Shown here in pieces: positions 27,079-35,903 of a stretch of 64,000 bases of DNA (its first letter is position 1; each line of letters begins with the position of its first letter). This DNA is from Cryobacterium zongtaii (lineage in GTDB: Bacteria > Actinomycetota > Actinomycetes > Actinomycetales > Microbacteriaceae), in contig NZ_PPXD01000008.1 of NCBI RefSeq assembly GCF_002909375.1, positions 111,705 to 175,704 of the forward strand, read 5' to 3'. Both the position numbers and the translations under genes were made by a program. The notes beneath the pieces were generated by a model. It saw only the letters and a program-made list of their open reading frames with translations, was not told the DNA's origin and did not search any database.

Positions 27079-28464
27079 GTGGCCGCACTTTCCCGTCTTG
27101 ATTCCGTCATCGCCCTCGCCCGCCACCGCGGCTTCGTCTTCCAGGCCGGTGAGATCTACGGCGGCAGCCGGTCGGCCTGGGACTACGGGCCCCTCGGCGT
27201 GGAGCTCAAGGAGAACATCAAGAAGCAGTGGTGGCGGTTCATGGTCACCAGCCGCGACGACGTCGTGGGCCTGGACTCCTCGGTGATCCTGCCGCGCAAG
27301 GTCTGGGAGGCCTCCGGCCACGTCGAGGTCTTCTCCGACCCGCTGGTGGAGTGCACCAGCTGCCACAAGCGCTTCCGCGAGGACCACCTGGTGGAGGAGT
27401 TCGAGGAGAAGAAGGGCCGCGCCCCCGAGGGCGGCATCGACGGCATCGCCTGCCCCAACTGCGGCAACCGGCACACCTGGACCGAGCCGCGCGCATTCTC
27501 GGGCCTGCTCAAGACCTTCCTCGGCCCGGTCGATGAAGAGGCCGGTATGGTCTACCTGCGCCCGGAGACCGCGCAGGGCATCTTCGTGAACTTCGCCAAC
27601 GTGCTGCAGGCCGCGCGCATGAAGCCCCCGTTCGGCATCGGCCAGATCGGCAAGAGCTTCCGCAACGAGATCACCCCCGGAAACTTCATCTTCCGCACCC
27701 GCGAGTTCGAGCAGATGGAGATGGAGTTCTTCGTCGAGCCCGGCACCGACGAGGAATGGCACCAGTACTGGATCGACCAGCGGATGAGCTGGTACACGGG
27801 TCTGGGCATCAACATCGAGAACCTCCGCCTGTTCGAGCACCCCGCGGAGAAGCTCTCGCACTACTCCAAGCGCACCGTCGACATCGAGTACCGCTTCGGC
27901 TTCTCCGGCAGCGAGTTCGGTGAACTCGAGGGTGTCGCCAACCGCACCGACTTCGACCTCAAGACGCACTCGGAGGCGTCGGGCAAGGACCTCTCCTACT
28001 TCGACCAGACCAAGAACGAACGCTGGGTCCCCTACGTGATCGAGCCCGCGGCCGGCCTGACCCGCTCGCTGATGGCGTTCCTGGTGGATGCGTACCACGA
28101 GGAAGAAGTGCCCAACGCGAAGGGCGGCGTCGACAAGCGCACCGTGCTCAAGCTCGACCCGCGCCTGGCCCCGATCAAGGCGGCCGTGCTGCCGCTGAGT
28201 CGCAACGAGGCCCTCTCACCGATGGCCCGCTCGCTGGCCGCGCGCCTGCGCGAATCATGGAACGTGGACTTCGACGACGCCGGCGCCATCGGCCGTCGTT
28301 ACCGCCGCCAGGACGAGATCGGCACACCGTACTGCATCACGGTGGACTTCGACTCGCTCGAGGACCAGGCCGTCACCGTACGTGACCGCGACACCATGGC
28401 GCAGGAGCGGGTGCCCCTGGCCGAGCTCGACGCCTACCTGGCCGTGCGCCTGCGCGGAGCGTAA
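27079..28464 (+). CDS. glyS: glycine--tRNA ligase, single-chain class II
   Basis: 461 residues, the eukaryote/archaea-like alpha2 GlyRS common to actinobacteria. Class II motifs: motif 1 region [19 protein letters not shown], motif 2 [21 protein letters not shown], motif 3 [13 protein letters not shown], plus zinc-ribbon-like CTSCHKRF and CPNCGNRH in the insertion. The C-terminal anticodon-binding domain begins near residue 360. GTG at 27079 has GGAG upstream. No T-box leader was found. It converges with hemA; a strong bidirectional terminator separates them. Confidence 0.97.
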   Translation: MAALSRLDSVIALARHRGFVFQAGEIYGGSRSAWDYGPLGVELKENIKKQWWRFMVTSRDDVVGLDSSVILPRKVWEASGHVEVFSDPLVECTSCHKRFREDHLVEEFEEKKGRAPEGGIDGIACPNCGNRHTWTEPRAFSGLLKTFLGPVDEEAGMVYLRPETAQGIFVNFANVLQAARMKPPFGIGQIGKSFRNEITPGNFIFRTREFEQMEMEFFVEPGTDEEWHQYWIDQRMSWYTGLGINIENLRLFEHPAEKLSHYSKRTVDIEYRFGFSGSEFGELEGVANRTDFDLKTHSEASGKDLSYFDQTKNERWVPYVIEPAAGLTRSLMAFLVDAYHEEEVPNAKGGVDKRTVLKLDPRLAPIKAAVLPLSRNEALSPMARSLAARLRESWNVDFDDAGAIGRRYRRQDEIGTPYCITVDFDSLEDQAVTVRDRDTMAQERVPLAELDAYLAVRLRGA

Positions 28465-28476
28465 CCCGCCCCATCC

Positions 28477-28515
28477 GGCGCCTGACCCGCTTGAGCGTTT
28501 CGCGGGTCGGGCGCC
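28477..28515. terminator. bidirectional hairpin between glyS and hemA
   Basis: Stem GGCGCCTGACCCGC (28477-28490) and GCGGGTCGGGCGCC (28502-28515), 14 positions with one mismatch and an 11-nt loop, right after glyS and facing the hemA 3' end. No long U-run. Confidence 0.7.
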
Positions 28516-28602
28516 GCTGTGCGCGTGGCACGCCACCCGCAGAGCGGCGCCACACCCGCACAACCCCGGATGCTGCGCCTCCGGGCGACCGCGACGACCG
28601 GG

Positions 28603-30000
28603 TCAGGACGCGGCGTCGGAGAGGCCGGCCGCGCCGGGCAGCCCGACGGGCGCCGCTGCGGTCTCCGGCAGGGTCACCTCGATGCCGAACAGGGCGTCGA
28701 GCCCGCCGAGGAACGCTTCCTGATCGCCGGCGCGGGCCAGCTCGCGGGAACGCACCATGGGCGTGTGCAACAGCACCCCGGCGAGGTGCCGCAGGGCGGA
28801 TTCGGTCTGCTCGCTGGTGTCACCGCGCCGCCTGGCCCGCTCGATCTCCCCGTCGAGGATGTCGAAGACGTGCGAACGCAGCGCCACGACGGCGGGCGCC
28901 AGGCTCTGCTCCTCGGCCACGGCCGAGAACTTCCTGGCGGCGCGGCCCACCAGCTCTCGCGCCTCGCTGGTGGCGTTGAGCTGTTCGAGCGGGGCGTGGA
29001 TGCGGATGGTCTCGAGGTCCAGCAGCTCCACCCCGGGCACGTCGCTGACGTCGGGGTCGACGTTGCGCGGCAGGCCGAGGTCGATGACCAGCTGGCGGGC
29101 CGCCTCGGCCTCGGAACCGACGGGACAGGAACGCACGGGACCGGCCTCGGCAACCGACGCACCGACACCGGCGTGCGTCGCGGCGAGGAGCGCCCGGCCG
29201 GCGGTGAGGATGCCCGCATCGATGACGTGGTGATCGACGGTGGTGCAGGTGAGGATCAGGTCGGCCAGGGCGGTCTCGGCGGCCAGGGAATCGGCATCCG
29301 TCGACACGGCCGAGATGTCGTGGGCCACGGCGAACTTCTCGGCCCGGCCCGACGACGAGTAGACCCGCACGTCGGTGACGCCGAGTTCACGGAGGGCCGC
29401 CAGCGAGGCGCCGGCGTACCGGCCGGTGCCCACGAGCAGCACCCGGGTGTGTGCCCAGTCGGTGACCCGGCTCTCGGCCAGTTCAAGCGCCAGACGCACC
29501 AGGGAGCGGCCGGCGGCGCCGATGCCGGTGTGGTTCTTCACGCCGCGGGAGGTCTGCGAGGCGCGCTGGAACAGGCGCTCCAGCTCGGGGCTGGTGGTGC
29601 CGGCGGCGCGGGCCTCCTCGAGGGAGCGCCGCACCTGGCCGGCGATCTCGCCCTCGCCGACGACCACGGACTCGAGTCCGCTGGTCACGGCGAAGAGGTG
29701 CTCGGCCACGCCGTTGCCGTGCACAAGGTCAAGGGTGTCGCGCAGCAGCGCGGCGCTCACGCCGGTGCTCTCGCTCACGGCGTCGATCGCGGCGTAGACC
29801 GCGGGAAGCGGGGAGACCCCGAACGGTTCGTCGAGGTCGAGGTAGGCCTCGAAACGGTTGCAGGTGGCCACGACCACGGCCCCGCTGAGGGCATCGTGCC
29901 CCGTGAGCATCCCGCCCGCTGCCGAGTCGGCGCCCACAGACAGCTTTTCGAGCACGTCAAAGCTGGAGTTCTTGTGGTTCGCGGACAAACAAATCAACAC
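28603..30000 (-). CDS. hemA: glutamyl-tRNA reductase
   Basis: 465 residues. It reduces glutamyl-tRNA(Glu) to glutamate-1-semialdehyde, the first committed step of C5 tetrapyrrole synthesis. The catalytic Cys47 is in [14 protein letters not shown]; the NADPH domain has [17 protein letters not shown]; the C-terminal dimerisation helices follow. GTG at 30000 sits 6 nt after a minus-strand TAGAAT element, so the mRNA should be leaderless. It diverges from hemE and partners hemL (42095), which uses its product. Confidence 0.96.
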   Translation of the reverse strand: MLICLSANHKNSSFDVLEKLSVGADSAAGGMLTGHDALSGAVVVATCNRFEAYLDLDEPFGVSPLPAVYAAIDAVSESTGVSAALLRDTLDLVHGNGVAEHLFAVTSGLESVVVGEGEIAGQVRRSLEEARAAGTTSPELERLFQRASQTSRGVKNHTGIGAAGRSLVRLALELAESRVTDWAHTRVLLVGTGRYAGASLAALRELGVTDVRVYSSSGRAEKFAVAHDISAVSTDADSLAAETALADLILTCTTVDHHVIDAGILTAGRALLAATHAGVGASVAEAGPVRSCPVGSEAEAARQLVIDLGLPRNVDPDVSDVPGVELLDLETIRIHAPLEQLNATSEARELVGRAARKFSAVAEEQSLAPAVVALRSHVFDILDGEIERARRRGDTSEQTESALRHLAGVLLHTPMVRSRELARAGDQEAFLGGLDALFGIEVTLPETAAAPVGLPGAAGLSDAAS

Positions 30001-30006
30001 CGCTTG

Positions 30007-30012
30007 ATTCTA
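30007..30012 (-). promoter_or_regulatory. -10 element TAGAAT for hemA
   Basis: Minus-strand TAGAAT, CAAGCG, then GTG at 30000. A TTCGAG 18 bp upstream may be a weak -35. Confidence 0.55.
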
Positions 30013-30073
30013 CGGTGTGTGCAACAACACCTCGAATCGTTCCCCCGGCCGATGTAGAGGACAATCGAGAGTG

Positions 30074-31219
30074 ATGAACCTCGCGACGACACACCCACTT
30101 TCTTCAGGCCTCACCGCAGACTCCCGGCTCGTGCGGGCATACCAGGGCACCCGTCCGGACGTGACTCCGGTCTGGTTCATGCGCCAGGCCGGCCGCTCGC
30201 TGCCCGAGTACCGTGAGCTGCGGGTGGGCACCCGGATGCTCGACGCCTGCCTGGACCCGGCCATGGCCAGCGAGATCACCCTGCAGCCGATCCGCCGGCA
30301 CGGTGTCGACGCGGGCATTCTGTTCAGCGACATCGTGGTGCCCCTCAAGCTCGTGGGCGTGGACGTGGAGATCGTGGCCGGCAAGGGCCCGGTGCTCGCC
30401 AAGGCCGTGCGCACCGCGGCGGATGTCGACAGTCTCACCGCGCTCGACCCCGCCGTGCTCGACACGGCGTTGGCCCCGATCAGGGAGGCCGTCGCGCTCA
30501 CCGTCGCTGCGCTGGGCTCGACCCCGCTGATCGGTTTCGCCGGGGCGCCGTTCACCCTCGCCGCGTACATCGTCGAGGGTGGACCGTCCAAGGACCACAT
30601 CCACGCCCGCACGCTCATGCACTCGGATCCGGACGCGTGGGCCCGGCTGATGGCCTGGACCGCCGAGGTCACCGGCCGGTTCCTCCGCGCCCAGGTGCTC
30701 GCCGGCGCCAGCGCTGCGCAGCTGTTCGACTCCTGGGCCGGCGCCCTCTCGCTCAACGACTACACCCGCTTCGTCGCCCCGGCGTCCACCGCCGCGATCG
30801 CGCACGTGCGCGACCTCACCTACACGGAACCTGCCGCCGACGCGGCCGCCGATCCGGAGTCGATCCGGCGCAACGTGCCCGTCGTGCACTTCGGCGTCGG
30901 CACCGGCGAACTGCTCAAGGCCATGCACGGCATCGGCGCCGACGTCGTCGGGGTGGACTACAGGGTGCCGCTGGATGAGGCCAGCCGGCGCCTCGGCGGT
31001 GTCGTGCCGGTGCAGGGCAACATCGACCCCGCCCTGCTGAACGCGCCCTGGCCGGTGCTGGAAGCACACGTTCTCGATGTGCTCGAGCGCGGCCGCACGG
31101 CGCCGTCCCACGTGCTCAACCTGGGCCACGGCGTGCCGCCGGAGACGAACCCCGACGTGCTCACCCGGCTCGTGGAGTTCGTGCACAGCACGACGTCGAG
31201 TGCCTCCAGCGCGTCCTAG
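30074..31219 (+). CDS. hemE: uroporphyrinogen decarboxylase
   Basis: 381 residues. It converts uroporphyrinogen III to coproporphyrinogen III. Signature PVWFMRQAGRSLPEYRELR near residue 36, the catalytic Asp in ILFSDIVVPL, and the second family motif GFAGAPFTLAAYIVEGG are intact. ATG at 30074 (a GTG one codon earlier is possible) is in the divergent gap with hemA. It is the first gene of the long rightward haem group and is separated from cgoX by 54 bp. Confidence 0.96.
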   Translation: MNLATTHPLSSGLTADSRLVRAYQGTRPDVTPVWFMRQAGRSLPEYRELRVGTRMLDACLDPAMASEITLQPIRRHGVDAGILFSDIVVPLKLVGVDVEIVAGKGPVLAKAVRTAADVDSLTALDPAVLDTALAPIREAVALTVAALGSTPLIGFAGAPFTLAAYIVEGGPSKDHIHARTLMHSDPDAWARLMAWTAEVTGRFLRAQVLAGASAAQLFDSWAGALSLNDYTRFVAPASTAAIAHVRDLTYTEPAADAAADPESIRRNVPVVHFGVGTGELLKAMHGIGADVVGVDYRVPLDEASRRLGGVVPVQGNIDPALLNAPWPVLEAHVLDVLERGRTAPSHVLNLGHGVPPETNPDVLTRLVEFVHSTTSSASSAS

Positions 31220-31273
31220 AACACCGCTCACTCGAGCACGTGCCGGCGGTAGCCGCCGGCGGAAAGCAAGGTC

Positions 31274-32770
31274 ATGAAGGACGTTCTGGTCATCGGCGGA
31301 GGTGTCGCCGGTCTGGTGGCCGCCCGCGAGTGCGCCCACCTCGGGCTCAGCGTTGTCGTGCTGGAGACCGCAGACGCGCCGGGCGGAGCCGTGGCCGGCC
31401 ACGAGGTCGCCGGCCTCCGGCTCGATGCCGGTGCGGAGAGCTTCGCCGTGCGCGGCAACACCGTGGCGGCCTTCATCGCCGACCTCGGCCTCACCGCCGA
31501 GATCATCGAACCGAACCCGGCCGGGGCCTGGCTGCACCTGCCGCCGCACCGGCCCGGCGGAGCCCCGATGTCGGTGCCGCTGCCCAAGGCCGGCGTGCTC
31601 GGCATTCCGGGCTCACCGCTGGCCGAAGACGTGCGCCGCGCGATCGGCTGGTCCGGCGCCCTGCGCGCCTACGCCGACAGGCTGATGCCGGTGCTCAAGA
31701 TCGGCCGTGAGCAGAGCCTCGGTGAACTGGTCGGCAAACGGATGGGCACCAAGGTGCTCGAACGCCTGGTCAACCCGGTCGCCGGAGGCGTCTACGCCAC
31801 CGCGGCCGCCGACCTCGAGGTCGACGTCGTGGCCCCGGGCCTCAACCGCGCCCTCACCACGGCCGGGTCGCTCTCCGGCGCCGTCACGGCTCTCCGCACC
31901 GCCGCACCGGCCGGTTCCGCCGTCCGCGGGCTGAACGGCGGCATGCACCGCCTCGTCGCCGCCCTCGTCACCGACCTCGACACCTACGACGTCGAGATTC
32001 GCACGAGCACCGCCGCGACCGGCCTCACGCCCGTTGACACCGAAGAAACCGGCGCCGACGGCACCGCGACGACCATTCGCACGTGGGCCGTCCGGCTTGC
32101 CCCGACCACGGATGCCGAAGCCGCGGCCGACGCCGAGCCGGGCACCCTCGAAGCCCGGCAGGTCATCCTCGCCGTGCCGGCGGCGGCCGCCCTGGCCCTG
32201 CTGGCCCCGCTCGGCGCCGAATTCGCAGCTCTCGCCGCCCTGGACTGGCCGGAACCGGCCGCCGTGGAGCTCGCCACGCTGGTGCTCGACGCCCCGGTGC
32301 TGGACGCGCATCCGCGCGGCACCGGCGCGCTCGTGGCGGAGGGGACCCCTGGCGTCACCGCCAAGGCGATCACCCACGTCACCGCCAAGTGGGCCTGGGT
32401 GGATGCCCTCACGCCGCCAGGCCGGCACATTGTGCGGCTCTCCTACGGACGCGCCGGCGCCCCGGTGCCGACCCTCGGCCTCAGCGACGACCAGCTGCAG
32501 CAGCTCGCCGTGCAGGACGCCGCCGCGATCCTCGGGGTGGACCTCGCCAACAGTCAGGTGGCCGGTTTCGCCCGCACGCTGTGGGCCGACGGCCTCTCGC
32601 CGGCCACGATCGGCGCGCCCGAACGCATCCGCCGGGTGCGGGAGGTCGTCGAGACAACGCCCGGCCTCGACGTGACCGGTGGCTGGCTCTCCGGCACCGG
32701 CCTGGCCTCGGTGATCCCCGACGCCCTCGCGGCGGGTATCCGGGTCAGGCGGGCAGTGCTAGACCTCTGA
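31274..32770 (+). CDS. cgoX: coproporphyrinogen III oxidase, HemY type (CgoX)
   Basis: 498 residues. FAD-binding N-terminus VLVIGGGVAGLVAARECAHL with the ED-like ETADAPGGAV, and a C-terminal FAD signature (VTGGWLSGTGLASVIPDA). HemY-type proteins oxidise (copro)porphyrinogen with O2. Because chdC and cpfC lie downstream, the substrate here should be coproporphyrinogen III, giving coproporphyrin III, rather than protoporphyrinogen. ATG at 31274 follows an AAGG site closely. A His/Cys-poor, Ala-rich middle is normal for actinobacterial members. Confidence 0.93.
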   Translation: MKDVLVIGGGVAGLVAARECAHLGLSVVVLETADAPGGAVAGHEVAGLRLDAGAESFAVRGNTVAAFIADLGLTAEIIEPNPAGAWLHLPPHRPGGAPMSVPLPKAGVLGIPGSPLAEDVRRAIGWSGALRAYADRLMPVLKIGREQSLGELVGKRMGTKVLERLVNPVAGGVYATAAADLEVDVVAPGLNRALTTAGSLSGAVTALRTAAPAGSAVRGLNGGMHRLVAALVTDLDTYDVEIRTSTAATGLTPVDTEETGADGTATTIRTWAVRLAPTTDAEAAADAEPGTLEARQVILAVPAAAALALLAPLGAEFAALAALDWPEPAAVELATLVLDAPVLDAHPRGTGALVAEGTPGVTAKAITHVTAKWAWVDALTPPGRHIVRLSYGRAGAPVPTLGLSDDQLQQLAVQDAAAILGVDLANSQVAGFARTLWADGLSPATIGAPERIRRVREVVETTPGLDVTGGWLSGTGLASVIPDALAAGIRVRRAVLDL

Positions 32771-32859
32771 TCAGGAGTCTTTTAGGTCCCGTACACATGT
32801 GCCTCCCCGGGCTGGGGGGCTACGCTGGCAACTCATGAACGTATAGGAATGGAGTCACA

Positions 32860-33258
32860 ATGCGGGGAAAGCTTCTTTTCATCACGGGTGGCCTCGTGGG
32901 CTACGTGCTGGGTGCACGCGCCGGACGTCAGCGCTACGACCAGATCGCGTCGGCCGCCTCGGACCTGTGGAACCGGCCGCCCGTGCAGAGGCGCGTGAAC
33001 GAGGTCAAGGACTTCGCCCTCGAGCGTGTCGGCGACGTTCCCGGCGCACTCTACGAAGCGGGCAAGAAGGTCGCTTCTGCAGTGTCGAACAAGACCGACA
33101 AGACCAAGGGCGCCCCGGCCACCGGCACGTCCGGCGCCGCCACCGCGGCCACGAAGGCCGCCGCATCCGCCACGAAATCGGCCAAAGCGGCGGCGGATTC
33201 TGCCACCTCCGCGGCTGATTCCGCGAAGGCCGCCGACGACACCTCGGCCGCGCAGTAA
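32860..33258 (+). CDS. YtxH-like small envelope protein with Ala/Lys-rich tail
   Basis: 132 residues. The N-terminus GKLLFITGGLVGYVLGARAG is one short hydrophobic segment with the GxxxGxxxGxRAGR pattern of YtxH-like proteins, then a charged amphipathic region and a low-complexity tail of Ala, Lys, Thr and Asp (heptad-like AAASATKSAKAAADSATSAA) likely to form a long helix. Function unknown. ATG 32860 has GGAG 5 nt upstream; a three-codon frame (ATG at 32835, stop TAG) lies in the leader. It begins a trio of small membrane genes inside the haem group. Confidence 0.8.
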   Translation: MRGKLLFITGGLVGYVLGARAGRQRYDQIASAASDLWNRPPVQRRVNEVKDFALERVGDVPGALYEAGKKVASAVSNKTDKTKGAPATGTSGAATAATKAAASATKSAKAAADSATSAADSAKAADDTSAAQ

Positions 33259-33290
33259 TCTCACAGACGACAGTCCAAGGAAGGATGCCA

Positions 33291-33707
33291 GTGAGCAACA
33301 GCGGGTACAACCCCAAGAGCAAGCAGTCACTGTTCACGCTCCTCAGCGAGCTTCCCGGTCAGATCGTTGATCTGGTCAAGGCCGAGATCGACGCCTTCAA
33401 GGCCGACATCTCCGGCAAGGCCAAGAACGTCGGCATCGGCCTGGGCCTGTTCATCGGTGCCGCGGTGTTCGGCTTCTTCGCGATCATCGTGTTCATCGCC
33501 TTGGCCGTGATCGCCCTCGACCTCGTGCTGCCGCTTTGGCTGGCCGCCCTCATCGTGGCCGTCGCGCTGCTCCTGATCGCGGTGATCCTGGCCCTGATCG
33601 GGCTCAACCGGGTCAAAAAGGGCACCCGCCACGACCCGGATGGCGTGACCGCGAGCATCCAGAAGGACGTCGACGCATTCAAGGGAGTTGGCGAGTATGA
33701 GCACTGA
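33291..33707 (+). CDS. phage holin family / actinobacterial Holin-X (DUF1469-like) membrane protein
   Basis: 138 residues. An amphipathic N-terminus (SLFTLLSELPGQIVDLVKAE) then two long hydrophobic helices (about residues 45-70 and 78-105) separated by a tight turn, and a basic tail; this is the Holin-X/DUF1469 pattern. Despite the name, no phage genes are nearby. GTG at 33291 was preferred over ATG 33285 because the GGAAGG site would abut the ATG. Its stop overlaps the next gene by 11 nt. Confidence 0.83.
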   Translation: MSNSGYNPKSKQSLFTLLSELPGQIVDLVKAEIDAFKADISGKAKNVGIGLGLFIGAAVFGFFAIIVFIALAVIALDLVLPLWLAALIVAVALLLIAVILALIGLNRVKKGTRHDPDGVTASIQKDVDAFKGVGEYEH

Positions 33708-33984
33708 CAAGAGCCCGGAGACCACGCCGGAACACCGAAGCACCGCCGAGTTGCGCTCCGAAGCCGACCGGGCGCGTGCCGCGCTCGCCGGCACGCTGGA
33801 CGCCATCGAGTACAAGCTCAATGTGCCCAAGCAGATCAAGATCAATACCCGGCGCTTCACCCTCGGGTTGCACAGGCTCGGCGATGACAACCCTCTCGCC
33901 CTGGCCGGCGTCGCCCTGGGTGCTGCCGCGGCAGCGGGAACAATCGTGTGGTGGGGCGTGAAAACGGTCCTCGACCGCCGCTGA
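33697..33984 (+). CDS. DUF3618 domain protein
   Basis: 95 residues. The N-terminal helix STAELRSEADRARAALAGTL followed by DAIEYKLNVPKQIK is the DUF3618 signature, with a single C-terminal transmembrane helix (about residues 66-85). It often co-occurs with Holin-X and YtxH proteins in actinobacteria, suggesting a shared envelope role (inference). ATG 33697 lies inside the end of the previous gene, so it is translationally coupled. Confidence 0.85.
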   Translation: MSTDKSPETTPEHRSTAELRSEADRARAALAGTLDAIEYKLNVPKQIKINTRRFTLGLHRLGDDNPLALAGVALGAAAAAGTIVWWGVKTVLDRR

Positions 33985-34077
33985 GCGCGCGGGTGGGCGG
34001 GTCTACTTTTGGCTCTCCGGGCAAAGCGGTGGAGACTAGTACACATGACTCACCCGGCTGCCGGAGAGGCAGTAGAC

Positions 34078-34809
34078 ATGACCACGCCCACCCCCGCTAC
34101 ACACACCTCATCAGAGGTTGAACCCACCGAGGCCTCGCCCTCCGGATTCACCCTCTTCACGGTGCTGCGCAAGGACCCGGCCAACCCCGACGACCTCGAC
34201 GGTCGCGACGTGCCGCGGTTCGTCGACGAACTCGACGACATCATCGCCCTGGTCGAGGCCGAGGGCGTGACCCTGCGCGGGATCTACGACGTCTCCGGCC
34301 TCCGCGCCGATGCCGACGCGATGCTCTGGACCCACGCTGATGAGGCTCAGACCTTGCAGTGGGCCAACCGGGAGCTGCGCCGAAGCCGCCTGCTCAAGAG
34401 CCTGCTGCCCACTTGGAACGCCATGGGCGTGCACCGCGACGCCGAGTTCAACAAAAGCCACGTGCCCGGCTTCCTGCGCGGCGTCGAGCCCAAGGCCTGG
34501 CTCACCGTCTACCCCTTCGTGCGCAGCTTCGAGTGGTATCTGCTGCCCGAGGCCGAGCGCAGCAAGATGCTCGCTGACCACGGCCGCAAGGGTGCCGCGT
34601 TCCGCGGCGCCATCGCCAACACAGTGTCGTCGTTCGCGCTGGGCGACTACGAATGGCTGCTGCCGATCGAGTCCGACGAGCTCACCGAGCTTGTCGACCT
34701 GATGCGGGAGCTCCGCGCCACGGAGGCCCGTCGTCATGTGCGCGAGGAGGTGCCGTTCTACACCGGACGGCGCATCTCGACCGCCGAGCTTGTGGAGGTC
34801 TTGCAGTAA
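34078..34809 (+). CDS. chdC: coprohaem decarboxylase (HemQ/ChdC)
   Basis: 243 residues. It converts coprohaem III to haem b using peroxide, the final step of the coproporphyrin-dependent pathway. The chlorite dismutase-like fold is recognised by FTLFTVLRKD, YPFVRSFEWYLLP (the active-site Tyr region), and MLADHGRKGAAF (heme-ligand His). ATG 34078 has GGAGAGG about 8 nt upstream; ATG 34045, 11 codons earlier, is an alternative. Its TAA overlaps the cpfC ATG (TAATG). Confidence 0.94.
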   Translation: MTTPTPATHTSSEVEPTEASPSGFTLFTVLRKDPANPDDLDGRDVPRFVDELDDIIALVEAEGVTLRGIYDVSGLRADADAMLWTHADEAQTLQWANRELRRSRLLKSLLPTWNAMGVHRDAEFNKSHVPGFLRGVEPKAWLTVYPFVRSFEWYLLPEAERSKMLADHGRKGAAFRGAIANTVSSFALGDYEWLLPIESDELTELVDLMRELRATEARRHVREEVPFYTGRRISTAELVEVLQ

Positions 34810-35903
34810 TGACGAACTACGACGCCATCCTGCTCGCCGGCTTCGGCGGTCCAGAGGGCCAGGACGACGTGATCCCGTTCCTGCGCAATGTCACCCGTGG
34901 CCGCGGCATCCCGGAGGAACGCCTCGAAGAGGTCGCGGTGCACTACCGCCACTTCGGCGGCATCAGCCCGATCAACCAGCAGAACCGCGTGCTGCGCGCC
35001 GCCCTGCAGGCCGAATTGGACCGTCGCGGCATCAACCTGCCGGTGATCTGGGGCAACCGCAACTGGGCGCCCTACCTGCCGGACACCATCGCCGAGGCGC
35101 ACGCCAACGGCCAGGACCGCCTGCTCGCCATCGCCACCAGCGCGTACAGCTCCTACTCCGGCTGCCGCCAGTACCGGGAGGACTTTGCCCAGGCGCTGGA
35201 CACCACCGGACTGACCGGCACCGTGCAGATCGACAAGATCCGCCAGTTCTTCGACCACCCCGGCTTCGTCACCCCGTTCATCACCGGCGTGCGCCAGGGC
35301 CTGGCCGACGTCGAAGCCGCGAACCCCGGCATCAACCTCAGCACCGAGGTCGAGGTGCTGTTCAGCACCCACTCGATCCCGTCCACGGATGCCGCCAAGA
35401 GCGGGCCCGCCGAGCGCGGCTTCGGGGAGGGTGGCGCATACGCCGCCCAGCACCTGGCCGTCGCCGACGTGGTCATGCAGGGCCTCGAGTCCCCGTGGCA
35501 GCTGGTCTACCAGTCCCGCAGCGGCCCGCCCAGCATGCCGTGGCTCGAGCCCGACATCAACGACGCCATCGCGCTGCTGCCGGCGCGCGGCATCCGCGCC
35601 GTCGTCATCGTGCCGCTCGGCTTCGTCAGCGACCACATGGAGGTCATGTGGGACCTCGACAATGAGGCCACCGAAACGGCGAAGGAACACGGCCTGTTCT
35701 CGGTGCGGGTGCCCACCCCCGGCGCTGACCCGGTCTACGTGAGCGGCTTGATCGACCTCGTCGAGGAACGTCTCAACGACGTGCCCGTTGAGGGCCGTCC
35801 AGCCCTGACCGACCTCGGCCCCTGGTACGACATCTGCCGGCCGGGCTGCTGCGAGAACGTGCGCCTCGGTTTCAAGCCGGCCGTCGCCGGTGTAGCGCCG
35901 TGA
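34809..35903 (+). CDS. cpfC: coproporphyrin ferrochelatase (CpfC/HemH)
   Basis: 364 residues. It inserts Fe2+ into coproporphyrin III. Conserved pieces: AILLAGFGGPEG, the HYRHFGGISPIN stretch, LFSTHSIP with the catalytic His, and PLGFVSDHMEVMWDLD with the conserved Glu. Four Cys (one in YSGCRQY, three in ICRPGCCENV at the C-terminus) look like the [2Fe-2S] ligands described in actinobacterial ferrochelatases. ATG at 34809 overlaps the chdC stop, and its own stop overlaps hemC. A longer frame from 34653 runs through chdC and is not real. Confidence 0.95.
   Translation: MTNYDAILLAGFGGPEGQDDVIPFLRNVTRGRGIPEERLEEVAVHYRHFGGISPINQQNRVLRAALQAELDRRGINLPVIWGNRNWAPYLPDTIAEAHANGQDRLLAIATSAYSSYSGCRQYREDFAQALDTTGLTGTVQIDKIRQFFDHPGFVTPFITGVRQGLADVEAANPGINLSTEVEVLFSTHSIPSTDAAKSGPAERGFGEGGAYAAQHLAVADVVMQGLESPWQLVYQSRSGPPSMPWLEPDINDAIALLPARGIRAVVIVPLGFVSDHMEVMWDLDNEATETAKEHGLFSVRVPTPGADPVYVSGLIDLVEERLNDVPVEGRPALTDLGPWYDICRPGCCENVRLGFKPAVAGVAP

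Noticed and set aside
27007..28098. Minus-strand frame opposite glyS
   Set aside because: Antisense shadow of a textbook glycyl-tRNA synthetase.
33291..33707. Prophage lysis gene (holin)
   Set aside because: The family name is historical; no endolysin, capsid or integrase genes are nearby, and the gene is embedded in a haem operon.
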